Origin: Thuidium tamariscinum
Lineage: Eukaryota; Streptophyta; Bryopsida; Hypnales; Thuidiaceae
Reading direction: 5' to 3'
Length of the DNA: 64,000 bases
NCBI GenBank assembly: GCA_947034885.2
Contig: OX344751.2
Coordinates: 47,087,082 to 47,151,081, forward strand
A program made the translations under genes and the position numbers. The notes beneath the pieces are model-generated. The model saw only the letters and a program-made list of their open reading frames with translations. It was not told where the DNA came from and made no database searches. This document shows positions 22,764 through 34,523 of this stretch, one piece after another; within the stretch, counting starts at the first letter, position 1, and each line of letters opens with the position of its first letter.

Positions 22764-23250
22764 TCCACTAATTTCATAGCAATTCCATGACTTTGTATTG
22801 CTTGGATCCTGAATGTAAAGGGCATGATTTCTGCCAGTTGCCTGTAAATAATGTATGGGAACATGAGTCTATAATGTACATGAACACGAGTAAAAAGAAA
22901 ATACCAGTAGTTTTTTGGGTACATTCTCAAAGAATAGGAAGATTACACTTTCCTCATTTCCACGTACACCTAAGCTAGTGTATGACTTTATATTCTTTAT
23001 ATCTTTAAAGTACATGGCATATTTTCATTTTGTTGATCTTTAAAGTACGTAGAAAGTGAATAAAATATACATGTGATTAGTAAAACTTTTTGGATTTTTT
23101 GAGTAAAGAGAAATTACAAGTTCCATATTTTTTTTTTCCACTACTTTCGGCGGAACAAATTCACATTCTATTCTTTTGGTCTTCAAAGTACTAGTGAAGC
23201 ACTAGCATTATTAGTGTGTCTTTTTTTGTAATATTTTTACTTCCACTATT
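22380..23250. repeat. Degenerate repeats of about 180 bp
   Basis: The block TTTCCACTAATTTCATAGAAATTCCATGA and variants recurs at about 22400, 22575, 22760, 22950 and 23130, each followed by a CTTTAAAGTAC/CTTCAAAATAC tract. The right arm of the 21596-22763 element is made of one such unit. Confidence 0.6.
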
Positions 23251-23542
23251 TCTGAAGAATGTCTCTATCTTTAAATTCATAACTTCTTAAATTTTTGGTT
23301 TTTATATACTAGCCTCAATTTCTCGCATTTCAATTTTTTTTTATTCATCGAAATCGATCACATTTTTTTGATTTAAAAAAATCCAAGTTTGTATTTTGTC
23401 ATCCAAATGAGCACCACCCTTTTCGACCTTTTCTCATAGGAAAGTGAGCTTTTCAGGTGGTGCTATCCTGTTTTTGGCAAGGTCCAATAAAAGATTTTGG
23501 TGAATTTGAATGCTAATATCTCTAAATCCGTAAGGTAAGAAT

Positions 23543-23771
23543 CACTATAAGAAAACCTTGTTTTAGGTGACGGATTGGCATCTAAAGGAACGGATTTTAG
23601 GTGACATCCAAGTTGATATAAAAAAAACGAACCCATGTTTTTATGTCAACAATGATGTTCATTGATGTTATATTGGACATCATTGTTGACATAAAAACAT
23701 AGGTTTGCTTCTTTAAATGTCACCTAAAATCCGTTCCTTTTGACATCAATAAATTTTGGTTTCTTATAGTG
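23543..23771. mobile_element. 229-bp CACTA MITE with AAT target duplication
   Basis: Tips CACTATAAGAAAACC and GGTTTCTTATAGTG, flanked by AAT at 23540-23542 and 23772-23774. The whole element is nearly a palindrome (GGATTTTAGGTGACAT pairs with ATGTCACCTAAAATCC). It shares its tips with the larger element at 10043-11682, so one transposase could mobilise both. Confidence 0.95.
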
Positions 23772-23816
23772 AATTTCTGCAATCCGCAAGGTAAGAATCC
23801 ACAAGGTAACATTTTC

Positions 23817-24390
23817 ATATGTTGAATCAATTTTTCTCAATTGTAACCATACAAATTCAAACTAAACAAATTCGGGATCTCATAGGTAAAGAATCACAAC
23901 AATCTCACTTATAGAGTGAAAGATTATAACGTTCGTCCAGGAGGGTGTTAAAATTGCTAAAGTTTTTCAATCTCCTTTTTTCAAGTGAAATATAAAAAGT
24001 TGATGACCAAAAAGATATGAGGTAAAAGGGTCTAACACGCATCACCCCATTTAATTTATAGCTTCTTAAAATCTAATCTACAATTTTTTTAAATGAATTT
24101 TGAATATGATTTTTTCTCCAAGGTCTAGTGTATTTGAGGCTCAATTTGAAGAGCTCTCAACACTACGGGAAGTCAAGATTGAAAGGGGTACCCAGGTTGC
24201 ACTAAATCTTGCATAGAAAAATCACTATCATTGATTTTGAAGATTGGATTTTTAATGCTAAAACTAGACTTGAAGAAGAATTTTCTAAAAATATAAACTA
24301 ATCAAAATAGCAACTTGATTAAATTTTATTTGCCTTCTAAATTTTGCAAACACCACATTCTGGAGCCTGGGACATTTAGGGGTTAAATAC
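23817..24390. mobile_element. TTAA-family element, copy B
   Basis: Homologous to 19380-19963 over most of its length and ends ACATTTAGGGGTTAA. Its left end is missing or was replaced close to the CACTA MITE. Confidence 0.65.
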
Positions 24391-27300
24391 CGGGCTCTTG
24401 ACCGTGGAAATCAACCTTTCTGGAACCGTGCGACATCATCTAGTTTAAAAAAATAAAAAATATTCATTGGAAGTCAAACTACTGTAGAAGAATTATCCTT
24501 TCCACCCCTAATTCCGAGGATTAATAGTTGTATTTCTGTCCTACAGAGGAGATCGCCTTGTCACAAAATGTCTGCCTCTACGTTTATGGGTTATGTCAGA
24601 ATAATACAAAATTCTACAGTTATATGTGTCAAAAAAAGGTTTCATCAAAATGTAATACTTATACTAAAAATGGTAGTCTTTGAGTGTTTTAGGGTACAAT
24701 TCGATGACAACACAGTCATGGAACTTTAGGGGTTAACAAGGACTCTAATCTTAATATGATTTCCCAAACCCTAATTCCTAGTTTTGAAGTTTTTTTGGTG
24801 ACCAATCGTAACTGTGTTTTCCATGACGATATAGTCATGGACTTTCAAGGGTTAATAAGGACTCTAATCTTATGAGTTCCCAAATCCTAATTCCTAATTT
24901 TCAACCTCCCATTTCAAAGTCATTAACCTTTTGTTTTGGCAGTCAGAAAAAATCATTCCCTAAATCATCCTGCAAGTTTTGTAGGAGGAATTTAGGGTTT
25001 AGGGTTCACGAATTTAGGCTTCAGGGTTTCCTAAATCATCCTTCCAATTTTGTAGGAGGAATATTTAGCGCGCCACTGTAACTACTTCATTTAAAAGAAA
25101 AAATGATTCCCTGCAAGTGCGTTTACTTTGAATAGAAAAAGGAATGCACCCTAAGTTGAAGAAGACAACGACAACTTCGGCAATAGTAATACTATAGCGA
25201 TGGCGGACATCCCAGTATATTCTTGCGAGTGCACTGAGCTCCTATCTTTCCATTATTTTTGAACATTTTAGCTTGCGTCCTTTGTGTTTGTTTTTGTCTG
25301 ATTTGATGTATGCCTATTGTTGTTGGTCAAGCTGCAAATTGGCTTTCGGGCAGGGAAGCAGGAAAAGCCAATAAAAAGTGTTTTTTTCTTGATGGCGATG
25401 CTTGAGGGAACTTACTTTTATGACTTCTGAGTTTCTTGGGCGCAAATTTAGAATCTAGGAGGGAGTCAGGCTTCCAAAATTTCTAAACACTTGTATTGAA
25501 TGCTGAAAGTAAGTTAGCTCGGCTGCCAACAGTAGCTAGCTCGTTAGAAATAAATAATTAAAAGGGATATTTCTAATTAGTGGTAGAACCCAAAAACTCG
25601 AACTGGCTGTAGGTGGAGGATCCCCCAACAAACTTTGAAATTTTCCACTTCCATGTAGAGAAGCGAGGGCCGAGCTAGCTTGTGGAAAAGGGTAGATCAG
25701 GTTTAGAGGGCCCAAGTTTTTCCTCTGTTTTTTTTTAACATTTAGGATTAATATTGATCATTTCATAAGAATAATATTGGTCATTTAACACATATAAATG
25801 TAATTTTTTTAATATATTGAATTTAAAAAACATTAGTATTCATCTTATTAGAGAACTGAACCAAAATTATTAATTCAAATATCAAAGCTATAGAATTTTA
25901 AAAATCAATGTGATTTACATGAACTTCTATTTATATCAAAAATGTCAACCCCTTCAATAATTCAATTATATATTTTCATTAAAAAAACATTTGATAATTG
26001 TATTCATGCAAAAAATTTCATCACTTCCTAGCATTGTAATTTTAACCTTTGAATGCACAAGGCACCAAATTCTAGTATCGACAATACTTTGAAATTAAAT
26101 AAAATATAAATTGGTTATTATTTTTGGTAGTTTATATTTTTGAAAATTATTTTTGAAGTCTATTTTGAAAATGAGTGATTATGATTTTTTGATTCAAGAT
26201 ATTGTGCAAGGAGTCCATTGCAATCTTGACTTTCCATAGTCTTCAAAGCTCTTGGAAACAAGCCTCAAAAACATTAGATCTAAGAGTATAAGTCACAATA
26301 GAAATTTATATTAAAAAAATTGTAGAAGAGATTTTGAGAAGTTGTAAATTGATTTGGGTTATGCATATTATATCTTTTGATCTCTTTTTTGGATGACCTT
26401 TTTTTTAGATTTGAGATGTGAAATGAAGATTGAAACACTTCAAATCACTTTCATGGTCTTAACACCTTCATGATCAAACATTGATAATCTTTTAATCCGT
26501 AAATAATTTTATTTTCTTATGGGATATCTAAAATAACTAGTTCGTATTTTTATGGTTACAATTTTTTTTAAATTGATAAAACTCATCCAAATGTTGAATT
26601 TTTGTTCAATTAGAAAAAATTCCTAGAAGTTCAAAAAAGGCCTTGGTTACTTTGAAGTTAATTGAGTACAATGAATTAACATATAGTCCCTAGATGCAGA
26701 TTCTTTTGTAATTAATTAGGAATAAAATACTGAATATTTGAGATTAAAATTTTTGTGTTAGGTGAAATAAGTATTCAGAATGTAGTGATTTTTTGAGAAA
26801 TTTGGATTAAATTAAAAAAGAAATTAAAACGTAATTTTTGATGAATTTTAAATGTTAATTATTTTTTAATTCACTAGCCGCCACCTTCTGACTCGGCAAG
26901 AACAGCTCCTCCAAGCCTCCACCTTCCCATTACAAAAGAAGTTCCCAACTTGAGCAGTAAGTACAAGCTATAAAGTAAAACAACCCATTACGGACCTTTT
27001 ACCCATTATGGACTCCTAAAAATGACCCCATTGTAGTTTTCTTTTAATGAATCATGGTTTTCTTCCGGTGAATCAAATCTCTGCTACAATCAATGAGCTA
27101 GGTAATCGGAATGGAGTAATTAGTAACTACAATAGAAACTTCTAGATTTTTAGTGTCAATTCATTATAGGAAGTGATTTTTTCAGGCCTTCTATATTAGA
27201 CAATATTGTGACCGCAATAGGTGACTTAGATGAGTGTTATGGATAAAGTATTTGTTGGTTTTGGGATAGTCACCTACAAGCTCTTTAGCCATTATGGGCA

Positions 27301-28010
27301 GAATACTTCAGAAATTTTAAAAAAATTAACACTTTATCCAAAAAACATAATTTCAATTGATCTCACCATTTCTGTCACTTGACTTCGTGTATGCACCATG
27401 TATGCACATTCACTACAAAATTTGTGTGTTTAACCCCTAAAGTCCAAAGGTCTCTTTTCTATCAAAAAACACTCAAAACTCCCATTTCTATAGCAAAGAG
27501 CAATAAAAAATTTAAAATATTTTTTTGGCATTTCTAACTGTAGGATATTGTACTAGACTAGTATAAGAATGTGTAAAAGAAATTTCAAATTTTTTGACCT
27601 TGTAGATTGCAAGATATTTGCGAAATAAACAAAAAAATTTGTACCTTGCTCAACTACAATTTTTGGTTTTGAACCTTCATAACTTAAAATTTTTGCTCTA
27701 TTGATTTTGAATTTATAATTTTATATGATAGATATTTGAGTTGAGAGTCTAGGAATAAAAATTAAGAAAATAATCACTTAATTTTTACTCATTAAAAAAT
27801 TGTTAAATAGAAGAAGATTCAAGATTGAAAGAAAATCTAAATTGTTAATTTTGCGTTCGATGCTCCAATGTCCTCCCATGCTGCAGCAAAATAATTCTCA
27901 AGATTCAAGCCTCAGAATATTGTGGGCACGCAACTCCACTTCCACATCTCACATCATTCAGAAATAGTGATCCTTCAGCATATTCCTGTTGTTAATCAGC
28001 CTCTATGTAG
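24391..28010. other. No gene; AT-rich repeat debris
   Basis: The interval holds TTTAGGGTTTAGGG-like tracts near 24990, an inverted divergent copy of the TTAA family at about 26040-26590, and a TTAACCCCTAAAG tip at 27428. A short ATG frame at 25199 (MADIPVYSCECTELLSF) has no continuation or donor. A block at 24470-24600 is homologous to 35460-35640. I find no coding region. Confidence 0.6.
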
Positions 28011-28011
28011 A

Positions 28012-28660
28012 TTAGGTAGAATCCCAATCCATTGGTTCTCCCCAATGCAAGTAATTTTGGAATTTGTATGGATATTGGTCAAGGGTAAGATTCCATTGAT
28101 TGTACTCGTGGCCGGATGGTATGAGAAGCAAAATCCCGAGCATTTCAAAAAACCTTGAAGTCAAAGGAATACGGCATATGGGACAATGAGCGTCATACGT
28201 TGCGGCCCTTTGGATACAAAGGAAATGAAAAGAATGGCCACATTGACCCAAAGTTAAACCTCCTTCGGGCCCAAAACCTTGTTGGCAAAGACAACACCTC
28301 CCTTTCAACAAGAAATTGTTGGGAGTACTGCCAAGCACAAGTGTCTTTTCTTCACCTATAATGTGAGCAGACAATGTGCTGTGAACTACCCATCCTTCTT
28401 CCACTTCCTTGGACCAATCAATGTCATTAGATTGATAGGATTTGCCATGGTTTAGGCGCTCAAACATTCGATCCATGTCTCCCCAAACCATAATTTGCAC
28501 TTCAAGATGCGGTCCTTCATCCCACAACTTCTCCTACAAACGCCTAAAAGAAGTGGTCACGTGATTATAATTTTTGTTTGACTCCATTGCATACTGTAGA
28601 AGCCCATTCATAAGTTGAGAGGTCAAGCGTGCAGGATCTTGTAGCTGCCTTGCCCAAAAC
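28012..28660 (-). pseudogene. RING-H2 finger protein fragment
   Basis: The C-terminal part carries a RING-H2 pattern: CCLC, then C-GH-FHFLC and CPIC, the zinc-binding core of ubiquitin E3 ligases. It is followed by about 60 residues ending at a TAA at 28012. Upstream the same frame continues as a helical Gln/Leu-rich region (FWARQLQDPARL onward) to at least 28657, with one TAG at 28534 that could derive from CAG. It then runs into the left end of the gag-like element at about 28663. No continuation is clear beyond the element at 32745. I infer a broken E3-ligase-like gene; the substrate and full length are unknown. Confidence 0.7.
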
Positions 28661-28904
28661 TGTCACAATTTGATTTTTGATTTTTTTCTTTGATATTCCT
28701 AAGTAACAAAGATTCAACCGGAAAAAGCCATCCGGATCTAGCTAAGAAAGAGGAAAAAATCAAACAGTGAAAGAGTTAGAAACTTAAGTCAGAAAGATGA
28801 GAGAACGGAATCGGAAAGTATTTCCGTACTGGAACAGAAAAATAGAAGATTCCGGATTCTTAGAGCAGAACCGGAAAAGTAATGATTGCTTTTCCAGAGT
28901 ATAT

Positions 28905-28912
28905 AAACTTGG
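28905..28912 (+). promoter_or_regulatory. TATA box of gag-like element copy 1
   Basis: AGTATATAAACTTGG lies about 335 bp before the ORF start, in the position matched by CTATATAAGGCC at about 51144 in copy 2. Conservation of the site between diverged copies supports a real promoter. Confidence 0.6.
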
Positions 28913-29243
28913 ACTTAGGGTTTGGAGCTCCCATTTGCTTATTCTCTCTTCAACGTGTTTGAAGCTCTCACCTGCACCCTTGTGTTTTCTAGCGTTTCCT
29001 TTGTGTTTTCTGGTGGTCTTTGGTTGTTTTTCACACTTGAGCGTTGGGAGGTTGGAGATTGAAGTGCGCGAGTGTGCTTTGAGGTGTTTTTGAGTGGCGT
29101 GTGTTGGAGGCAGGCCAGATCTGAGAGCGGAAGTGAAGTGACTTGGGTTTGAGAGGAGAAGTAAGGTGAAAATTGAGTTTTTTGGCTGGGATACGAGACG
29201 TGCGGCTAGGAGAGAGTGAGGTCGCTGAATTTGGTGAGGACTG

Positions 29244-31058
29244 ATGGTCAGGAAGGCTAAGGCCGCAACCAAACCCAATGCACCTATGCCGGAGGTCAAG
29301 CTTAGAACAATAGTACCTTTGGAGCCCGAGACGGATCGAGAGAAAGCCATGTTGCTCGAGGATTTGCAGGCAATGGGTTGTGAGGGGTTCCTAATGGTGC
29401 CTTGGGGCTTCAAGAACAAAGGAATGGTGCAGGAACTTCAGGACGGAGCTCCAAACCAGTTCATCAACACCATTAGAGCGGCTCTCGAGCAATGGCGGGA
29501 GAAGTATGGAGGGGGAGTGTACGATTTTAAGACCGGAGGCACCCCCAAGGCTACCTCCAAGGATGACTACGTGAAGGGGTTGTTCCAGGAAGGAGCCAGT
29601 AGCAAAAATGGATTTGCAGTAATGGATTGCATAAACCCACGACACCACAACCTACTGAGGTTCGTGCTCTCCATTCTCTACCCGGAAAAACCTAGGCAGG
29701 TGACTCACGCGGTAGGGAATACCATTTTTGGAGCCCTGAGCGGAGAGCAGAAGGTCAACTGGGGCAAGTACATGGCGGACATGGTTGCCGGATTAGTTGC
29801 TAACCTGGGCAGGAGTAGGAATTCTCCACTCTGCCCGTACATGTTCTACCTGTACAAGAAGAGAGGACTCCTCACTAAGAGTGAGGATAGTGAGTGGAGG
29901 GCTCACATAACACTCTCCAAGTACGGAGAGTCAGACGAGGATGGCTCTGCTGCAGAAGAGAGCACGCCGCCGACAAGGACGCCCACAGGAGAAAAACGTA
30001 ACTGGGCGGAGGAACCGGAAGAAGAAGAAGAAGGTACCCCTCTGCAGAAACCTAAGCGGCTGAAGCAGACGGTGGGAAGCCGCGGGACCCCGGAAAAACC
30101 TAGAGGAGCTGCAGCGGGAATTGGAGCGGAAGCAGCAGCCACCGCTAAAACTAGTCCGGCCAAGACTAGCTCGAGCAAGGCCGGCCAGTCCCAAGTGAAT
30201 CCCCAGACCAGAAAAGCCAAAGGAAAGGGGGTAGCAACCATACTCCCTGTGGATACAGGGATGAACAAGCTCTTTGAGGAGCTGATCCGGATTTTGAGCG
30301 ACCTCAAATCCGGATGTGTGATGAAGCAATCCGTGCTAAAGGAGGTAGCCGGATTGGTGGGAGGTAAAGCTAACAAGTCTCTTCCGGAAACAGTGGCGAA
30401 TTGTATTAGCAACCTAGATGAGAACCGGGAATTGGAGGAGCGGAACCGGAAGCAGGCTGACACTCTCACAGGGATGGATGAGCAGATGCTCAAGATGAGA
30501 GCAGAGAATGTCATTCTGAGGAAGGATAGGGAGAGTGCCATCAATAGAGCAAAGGCCGCAAGGACTTTGCAGGAGGAAATCCGGACGTCCATTGACCGGA
30601 TGTCTCACATGGTGGCTGCGTCCGAGGATGTATTGGCGAAGGCGAAACTCTTTGATGAGAGCGTGCACCAGGACCAGAAGATATCAGGAAGGAGGGTGGC
30701 ACGGATTCTCGTGGACTTTGCGAGCCAGATAGAGGTATCAATGGGGGAGTTCCGTACTGCCGCCCAGTAGATAGATGAGAGCAGTAAACGGCTCCATCTG
30801 GACCATCCAATATCCCTATCCAGATTGTCGGTTCCGAGCCCAAGTCAGATTGGGGATTCGGATGTGCAGGAGATTCCAAGCTCGCAGTTTGGATCTCTGG
30901 GTCAAGATCAGGCAACCCCAACTGCACCAATTACTGAGGAAGAAGGTCCTGGTGCTGTGGAGACTCCAGCCCTCGTTCCGGAGCAAATTCCCGAAAGAGG
31001 GACAAAAGAGGGGAATCTCGAGGAGATTTTCAATACACTAGTTAGTGGTGGGCCTTAG
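29244..31058 (+). CDS. Gag-like protein, interrupted by one TAG
   Basis: The ORF encodes 508 residues to TAG at 30768, and the same frame then continues 96 codons to TAG at 31056. Alignment with copy 2 shows the downstream part is genuine coding sequence (AAQ-stop-IDESSKRL against AADRMEDCSRRL), so TAG is internal nonsense. Residues 1-230 form a compact unknown domain with the shared PWGFK, NTIFGAL and W-K/R-R-E motifs. Next is a Glu-rich then Lys/Pro-rich linker, and residues about 330-500 form a coiled coil. It vaguely resembles the plant transposon proteins annotated as Transposase_32/gag-like. There is no protease, reverse transcriptase, integrase or transposase motif. Its GC content is higher than the surroundings. 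Confidence 0.75.
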
Positions 31059-32640
31059 GAATCTAGGAAGTAGATAGGATGTATATTATTAAGAAAATTT
31101 TGTTAGGTACAGAATTGTAGCGAGAAATCCGGGAGGATTAGATCCTACAATCTCGGCCGGAACCAGTGCCGGATTTTCAAGGTGTTTCCCCCCTTGTTTT
31201 GAATACTGATTTTTGTGTATATAACGAGGTCTCACGACTGAGACTAGGAGAATTTCCATTGCAATTTTCTGTGTACCTTGTATTTTCTATTGTTTGTTCT
31301 ACCTTCCCATGCTTTGGCCGGGTGTGCAAGTGAGAGATTGAGTACTGGTAGACGGGATTGTGAAGTGAGGTTTTTCCCTTGGTGTTTTCTTGTGATTTTT
31401 ATGTGTATGTGAGAGGGTTGTAAGTGTTGGGAGTAAGTCATTGCACCTTAGTAGAGTTTGGAATCTAATATGCCGGATGAAATAGCCATTGTTAAGCTAG
31501 GCAGTCATTAGAAAATACTTGAACCCAAAAAGAGGCCGCTTTGTAATGCAAAAATTTAGGTGGAAAGAGCCTTCACAACTTACTAATTAGGCCAAGAATT
31601 CTATGATGAATTCAAAAATTAGTCATCATTACTCAATCCATCTCCATGATCTCATGAATTAGTGGGTGGGAAGAGCCTTCTAAATTCACTAATTGGCCAA
31701 GAATTGCACTATGAATTCAAAAACTCACCATCATTACCCAATGTAACTTCAAGATATCATAAATCTCATGATGATTTTCTCATGAAGGATGGAATACATG
31801 CCAAGTGGTGGTTGTCTCATGATGGTTTCTTCATGAAGGATGGCGCACCTGCCAAGTGGTGGGTGTAATGCCACATATGATTGCTTCCATACTCATGCAA
31901 TTACATGCAATTACATCCAATTAGTGCTAAAATTGGTAAGAAAACTCAAGGCCTCTTTTTGGATTCAATTCTTTTCTAATGTGGGAAGGGAGTTCCTGAT
32001 TGGGCTAGAGCGACCGGATGGGAGATCTGGTTAGCATCTGATCATTTGAGAGGTCTCATCAGCTGAATAAGCAAACGGAAGGAATCCGGATTCTATTGGT
32101 ACGGGTGGTCATACTTGTAGTCACCTTAGCTTCGCACAAATTGTGAGAATTACTAAGGTCGTTGTAGTCTTGAAGGGATCGTACGGGGGGTCTTCGTGTG
32201 ACCTGCATCCGGAATTATATCTAGGGTGTTGTGGAAGGCCAAACCGAATCCTAATTAGTTAGGAGGTTAGTAGAGTACAGTGCAGTCTTCCGTCACTTTA
32301 AGATCTGGAAGGTGTGGCAAGCCAGCCACTCTCAAAACCAAGTGGCAGATCCTTCTGACGAGTCAATAGAGGTAAAACTAAACCGGAGAATAGGATAGGT
32401 AAAATAGGAAGAGGAAGTTTCCGTCCCCAAGCAGTAAAATCCGGAAATGCCCGGATGGTCGTGTTAGTCAGGAACGGCAAGCATTCGTACTAAAAAGGAA
32501 AAGGAAAGAGTTAGTACGTCCAGATGTCCTAAGTTTTTGGAGGGAAGAGGGAAATCCGTTCTAGACAGGTGTTGGAACGGAGTGTGAACTCCCTTTGGGA
32601 ATTGACCATAGCATTGAAAGATACTAATAAGACTAAATAC

Positions 32641-32745
32641 TTCACAGAATCTCGTGGGTTCAATCTTTAGAGTCACTTTGTTATGCTTTAGAGAGGTTTT
32701 TGTAAGCATAATAGGGAATTTTACTTCTCTGTACTGCGACAACTT
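32641..32745 (+). other. Conserved 3' end with covarying hairpin, copy 1
   Basis: ACTTCACAGAATCTCGTGGG and TTTAGAGTCACTT are near-identical to copy 2. An 8-bp stem, TTATGCTT at 32681-32688 with AAGCATAA at 32704-32711, replaces TTATACTC/GAGTATAA in copy 2, with paired compensating changes and the same 31-nt span. Confidence 0.8.
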
Positions 32746-33118
32746 TCATTGAGTATGGGCCCTCCGGATTGAACTTCCCTATCCACCATCTCGAACTGTG
32801 TTAGTTATTATCTTTCTATTTTTGCGATACTAATCCAAAGAAATTTTCAATGCATGTTTTGTTTGTTTACAAAAAATGCATGAAATAACGAAAATTGGAA
32901 AACAACATACGGATGTTATGTTCCTTATATTAATGATATTTTTTACTTATTTATTTTCATTATAGTCGTTACAATGCTTGAAAAATTTAGACTCTAAGTA
33001 TTTTGAGTATTAAGGTCACGTGACTTTAACGTATGACGACTGAATAAGTGTTTAGGCCTTCAACATTTTAATTTTGGGAGTATAATAGAAATTTATAATG
33101 TTCTGTGAATGCTTTTGA

Positions 33119-33495
33119 ATCATACTACTAAAATCATAAGCCCCTCTATAATATCACAAGTGCTATTATTAATACTAGGGATTCATTTTTGCTATTGTAC
33201 GCATTCATTGTATTATGTATTGGTAAAGTTTTGATATATTTTGATAGAATGCACTACAATGACTTCAATAAGTCTGTAAAATGATTATTTTAAATATTTT
33301 GTAAGAGAATTTTCAATCATACATGTATAGAAATAATATTTTCACAAAATGTGATATTATAGGAATAGAGTTGTAGTTCACAATTCTCTTATTGATATCA
33401 CTTTCTACAAAGGGTGATATTAGAGAAATAGTGTTGTCATGCAATTCAGGTGATATTAAAGAGGATCCACAGGTTGGTATTATCGAGGTAGTAAT
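33119..33495. mobile_element. MITE with TAATATCAC repeats, copy 2
   Basis: Begins TCATACTACTAAAATCATAA and CCCTCTATAATATCAC and ends GTGATATTAAAGAGG followed by GGTATTATCGAGGTAGTAAT. It matches 19983-20360 throughout. Confidence 0.75.
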
Positions 33496-33958
33496 TCCAT
33501 CGGTTCTCTTCTCTTTTTGCGTACAACTCGACGAGTTCTCTCCTCTTCTCTGGTGGCAACGCACTGTTGCTAGTCTTGTAGGTTGTACATTTCCCCCAAA
33601 CCTCCTCTATCTTCTCTTGTGTCACCACGGCCATATCGCTAGCAAGTTTAGGGTTTAACCCCTCTCCACACAAGCCTCTTTTAGTCTCAAAAAAATCATG
33701 AGTCTGAGCCTTCAAGTTCGCTAGCTCCATTAAGAGCTCTAGAACACCGACACCAGCTTTCACTAGTCGCGGCTTCCTCTCCAATGAGGCCCTCTTTTGT
33801 TTCACAAGACATGCGGACTCTCCACGCACAAGAGATGAATCCATGAACCCCCCTAAACACAATGAATGTAAACCCTTAACTAACCTTAAGCCCCAAGCTG
33901 CGACCTCAAACCATAAATCCCAAGCTGCGAGCTCCGTAACTCCACCCTTCTTCCACAC
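33446..33958 (-). pseudogene. Unrecognised coding remnant truncated by a MITE
   Basis: A likely start is at about 33843 (MDSSLVRGES). The product has a helical Leu/Lys/Glu-rich sequence (VLELLMELANLKAQTHDFFE; then KRRELVELYAKREENRW) and ends in residues encoded by the MITE at 33119-33495, so its true 3' end is lost. The composition is protein-like and the helical register is good, but I recognise no domain. The upstream 34000-34150 looks like a 5' untranslated region with TCTCTCTC tracts. Confidence 0.4.
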
Positions 33959-34205
33959 AAGAGAAAATGAAACCTCACAAAAAATTGGCCTGACAGCACC
34001 TCGTCAACCCTAACGTCAAGAGGAGAGAGAGAACGGGAGTACATTTCGTTGCGAGGAACGAAAGCGGGAGCGCCATTTCAAAATCGCGCACCGAGCGTAG
34101 AAGTCCAGCAAGGCTTGTCAGAAACGGCAGTCATCAACACACTTGCACATAAAGGACTCCGTTAAGCACCCTCTCCATGTCGCAAGTGGCTCATATTAGC
34201 TCATG

Positions 34206-34523
34206 TGTACCCCTATCTACTTCCTAAATTCCTAAGGCCCACCACTAACTAGTACACTGGAAATCTCTTTAAGACTTCCTTCTTTAGTTCCTCCTGTCGG
34301 AACTCTCTCTGGATCGGGAGCTGATGTCTCCATTGCTCCGAGGTCAACTTCCTCCATCACTGGTGTGGCAAGTACCCCTTGATCTTTAGCCGGAGATTCA
34401 AACTGAGAGCTTGGTATCTCCTACACATCTGCGTCCCCCATACGACTTGGACTCGCAATCGTAAATCCGGAAAGAGATACCGGATGGTCAAGATGGAGCC
34501 GTCGACTGCTCTCATCTATCTGC
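34206..34523 (-). pseudogene. Inverted fragment of the gag-like gene, copy 3
   Basis: The reverse complement matches 30768-31075 of copy 1 at roughly 75-80 percent, from GATAGATGAGAGCAGT through the shared AGTTAGTGGTGGGCCTTAGG and AGGAAGTAGATAGG. It covers only the C-terminal coding part and the first bases of the 3' region. With copy 1 it forms an inverted pair 3.1 kb apart. Confidence 0.9.

Larger units (their letters stand above)
28663..32745 (+). mobile_element. Gag-like element, copy 1 (about 4 kb)
   Basis: Shares its 5' leader, ORF, long 3' region and last 100 bp with 50831-54446. It starts near a TTTTTGATTTTTT tract, has a TATA box before the ORF, and ends around TACTGCGACAACT. No long terminal repeats or inverted repeats are visible inside it, and a target duplication is not convincing in this copy. 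It has inserted next to or into the RING gene. The class is unresolved: a solo long terminal repeat carrying an ORF, or an unrecognised non-autonomous element. Confidence 0.75.

Noticed and set aside
29903-30592. 229-residue minus-strand ORF
   Set aside because: It is antisense to the gag-like coding frame, which has conserved homology in copy 2; a shadow.
28663-32745. An LTR retrotransposon with two LTRs around the gag-like gene
   Set aside because: The leader and 3' region of the element do not match each other, and the tips are not TG...CA. A solo LTR with an ORF remains possible but is not shown.
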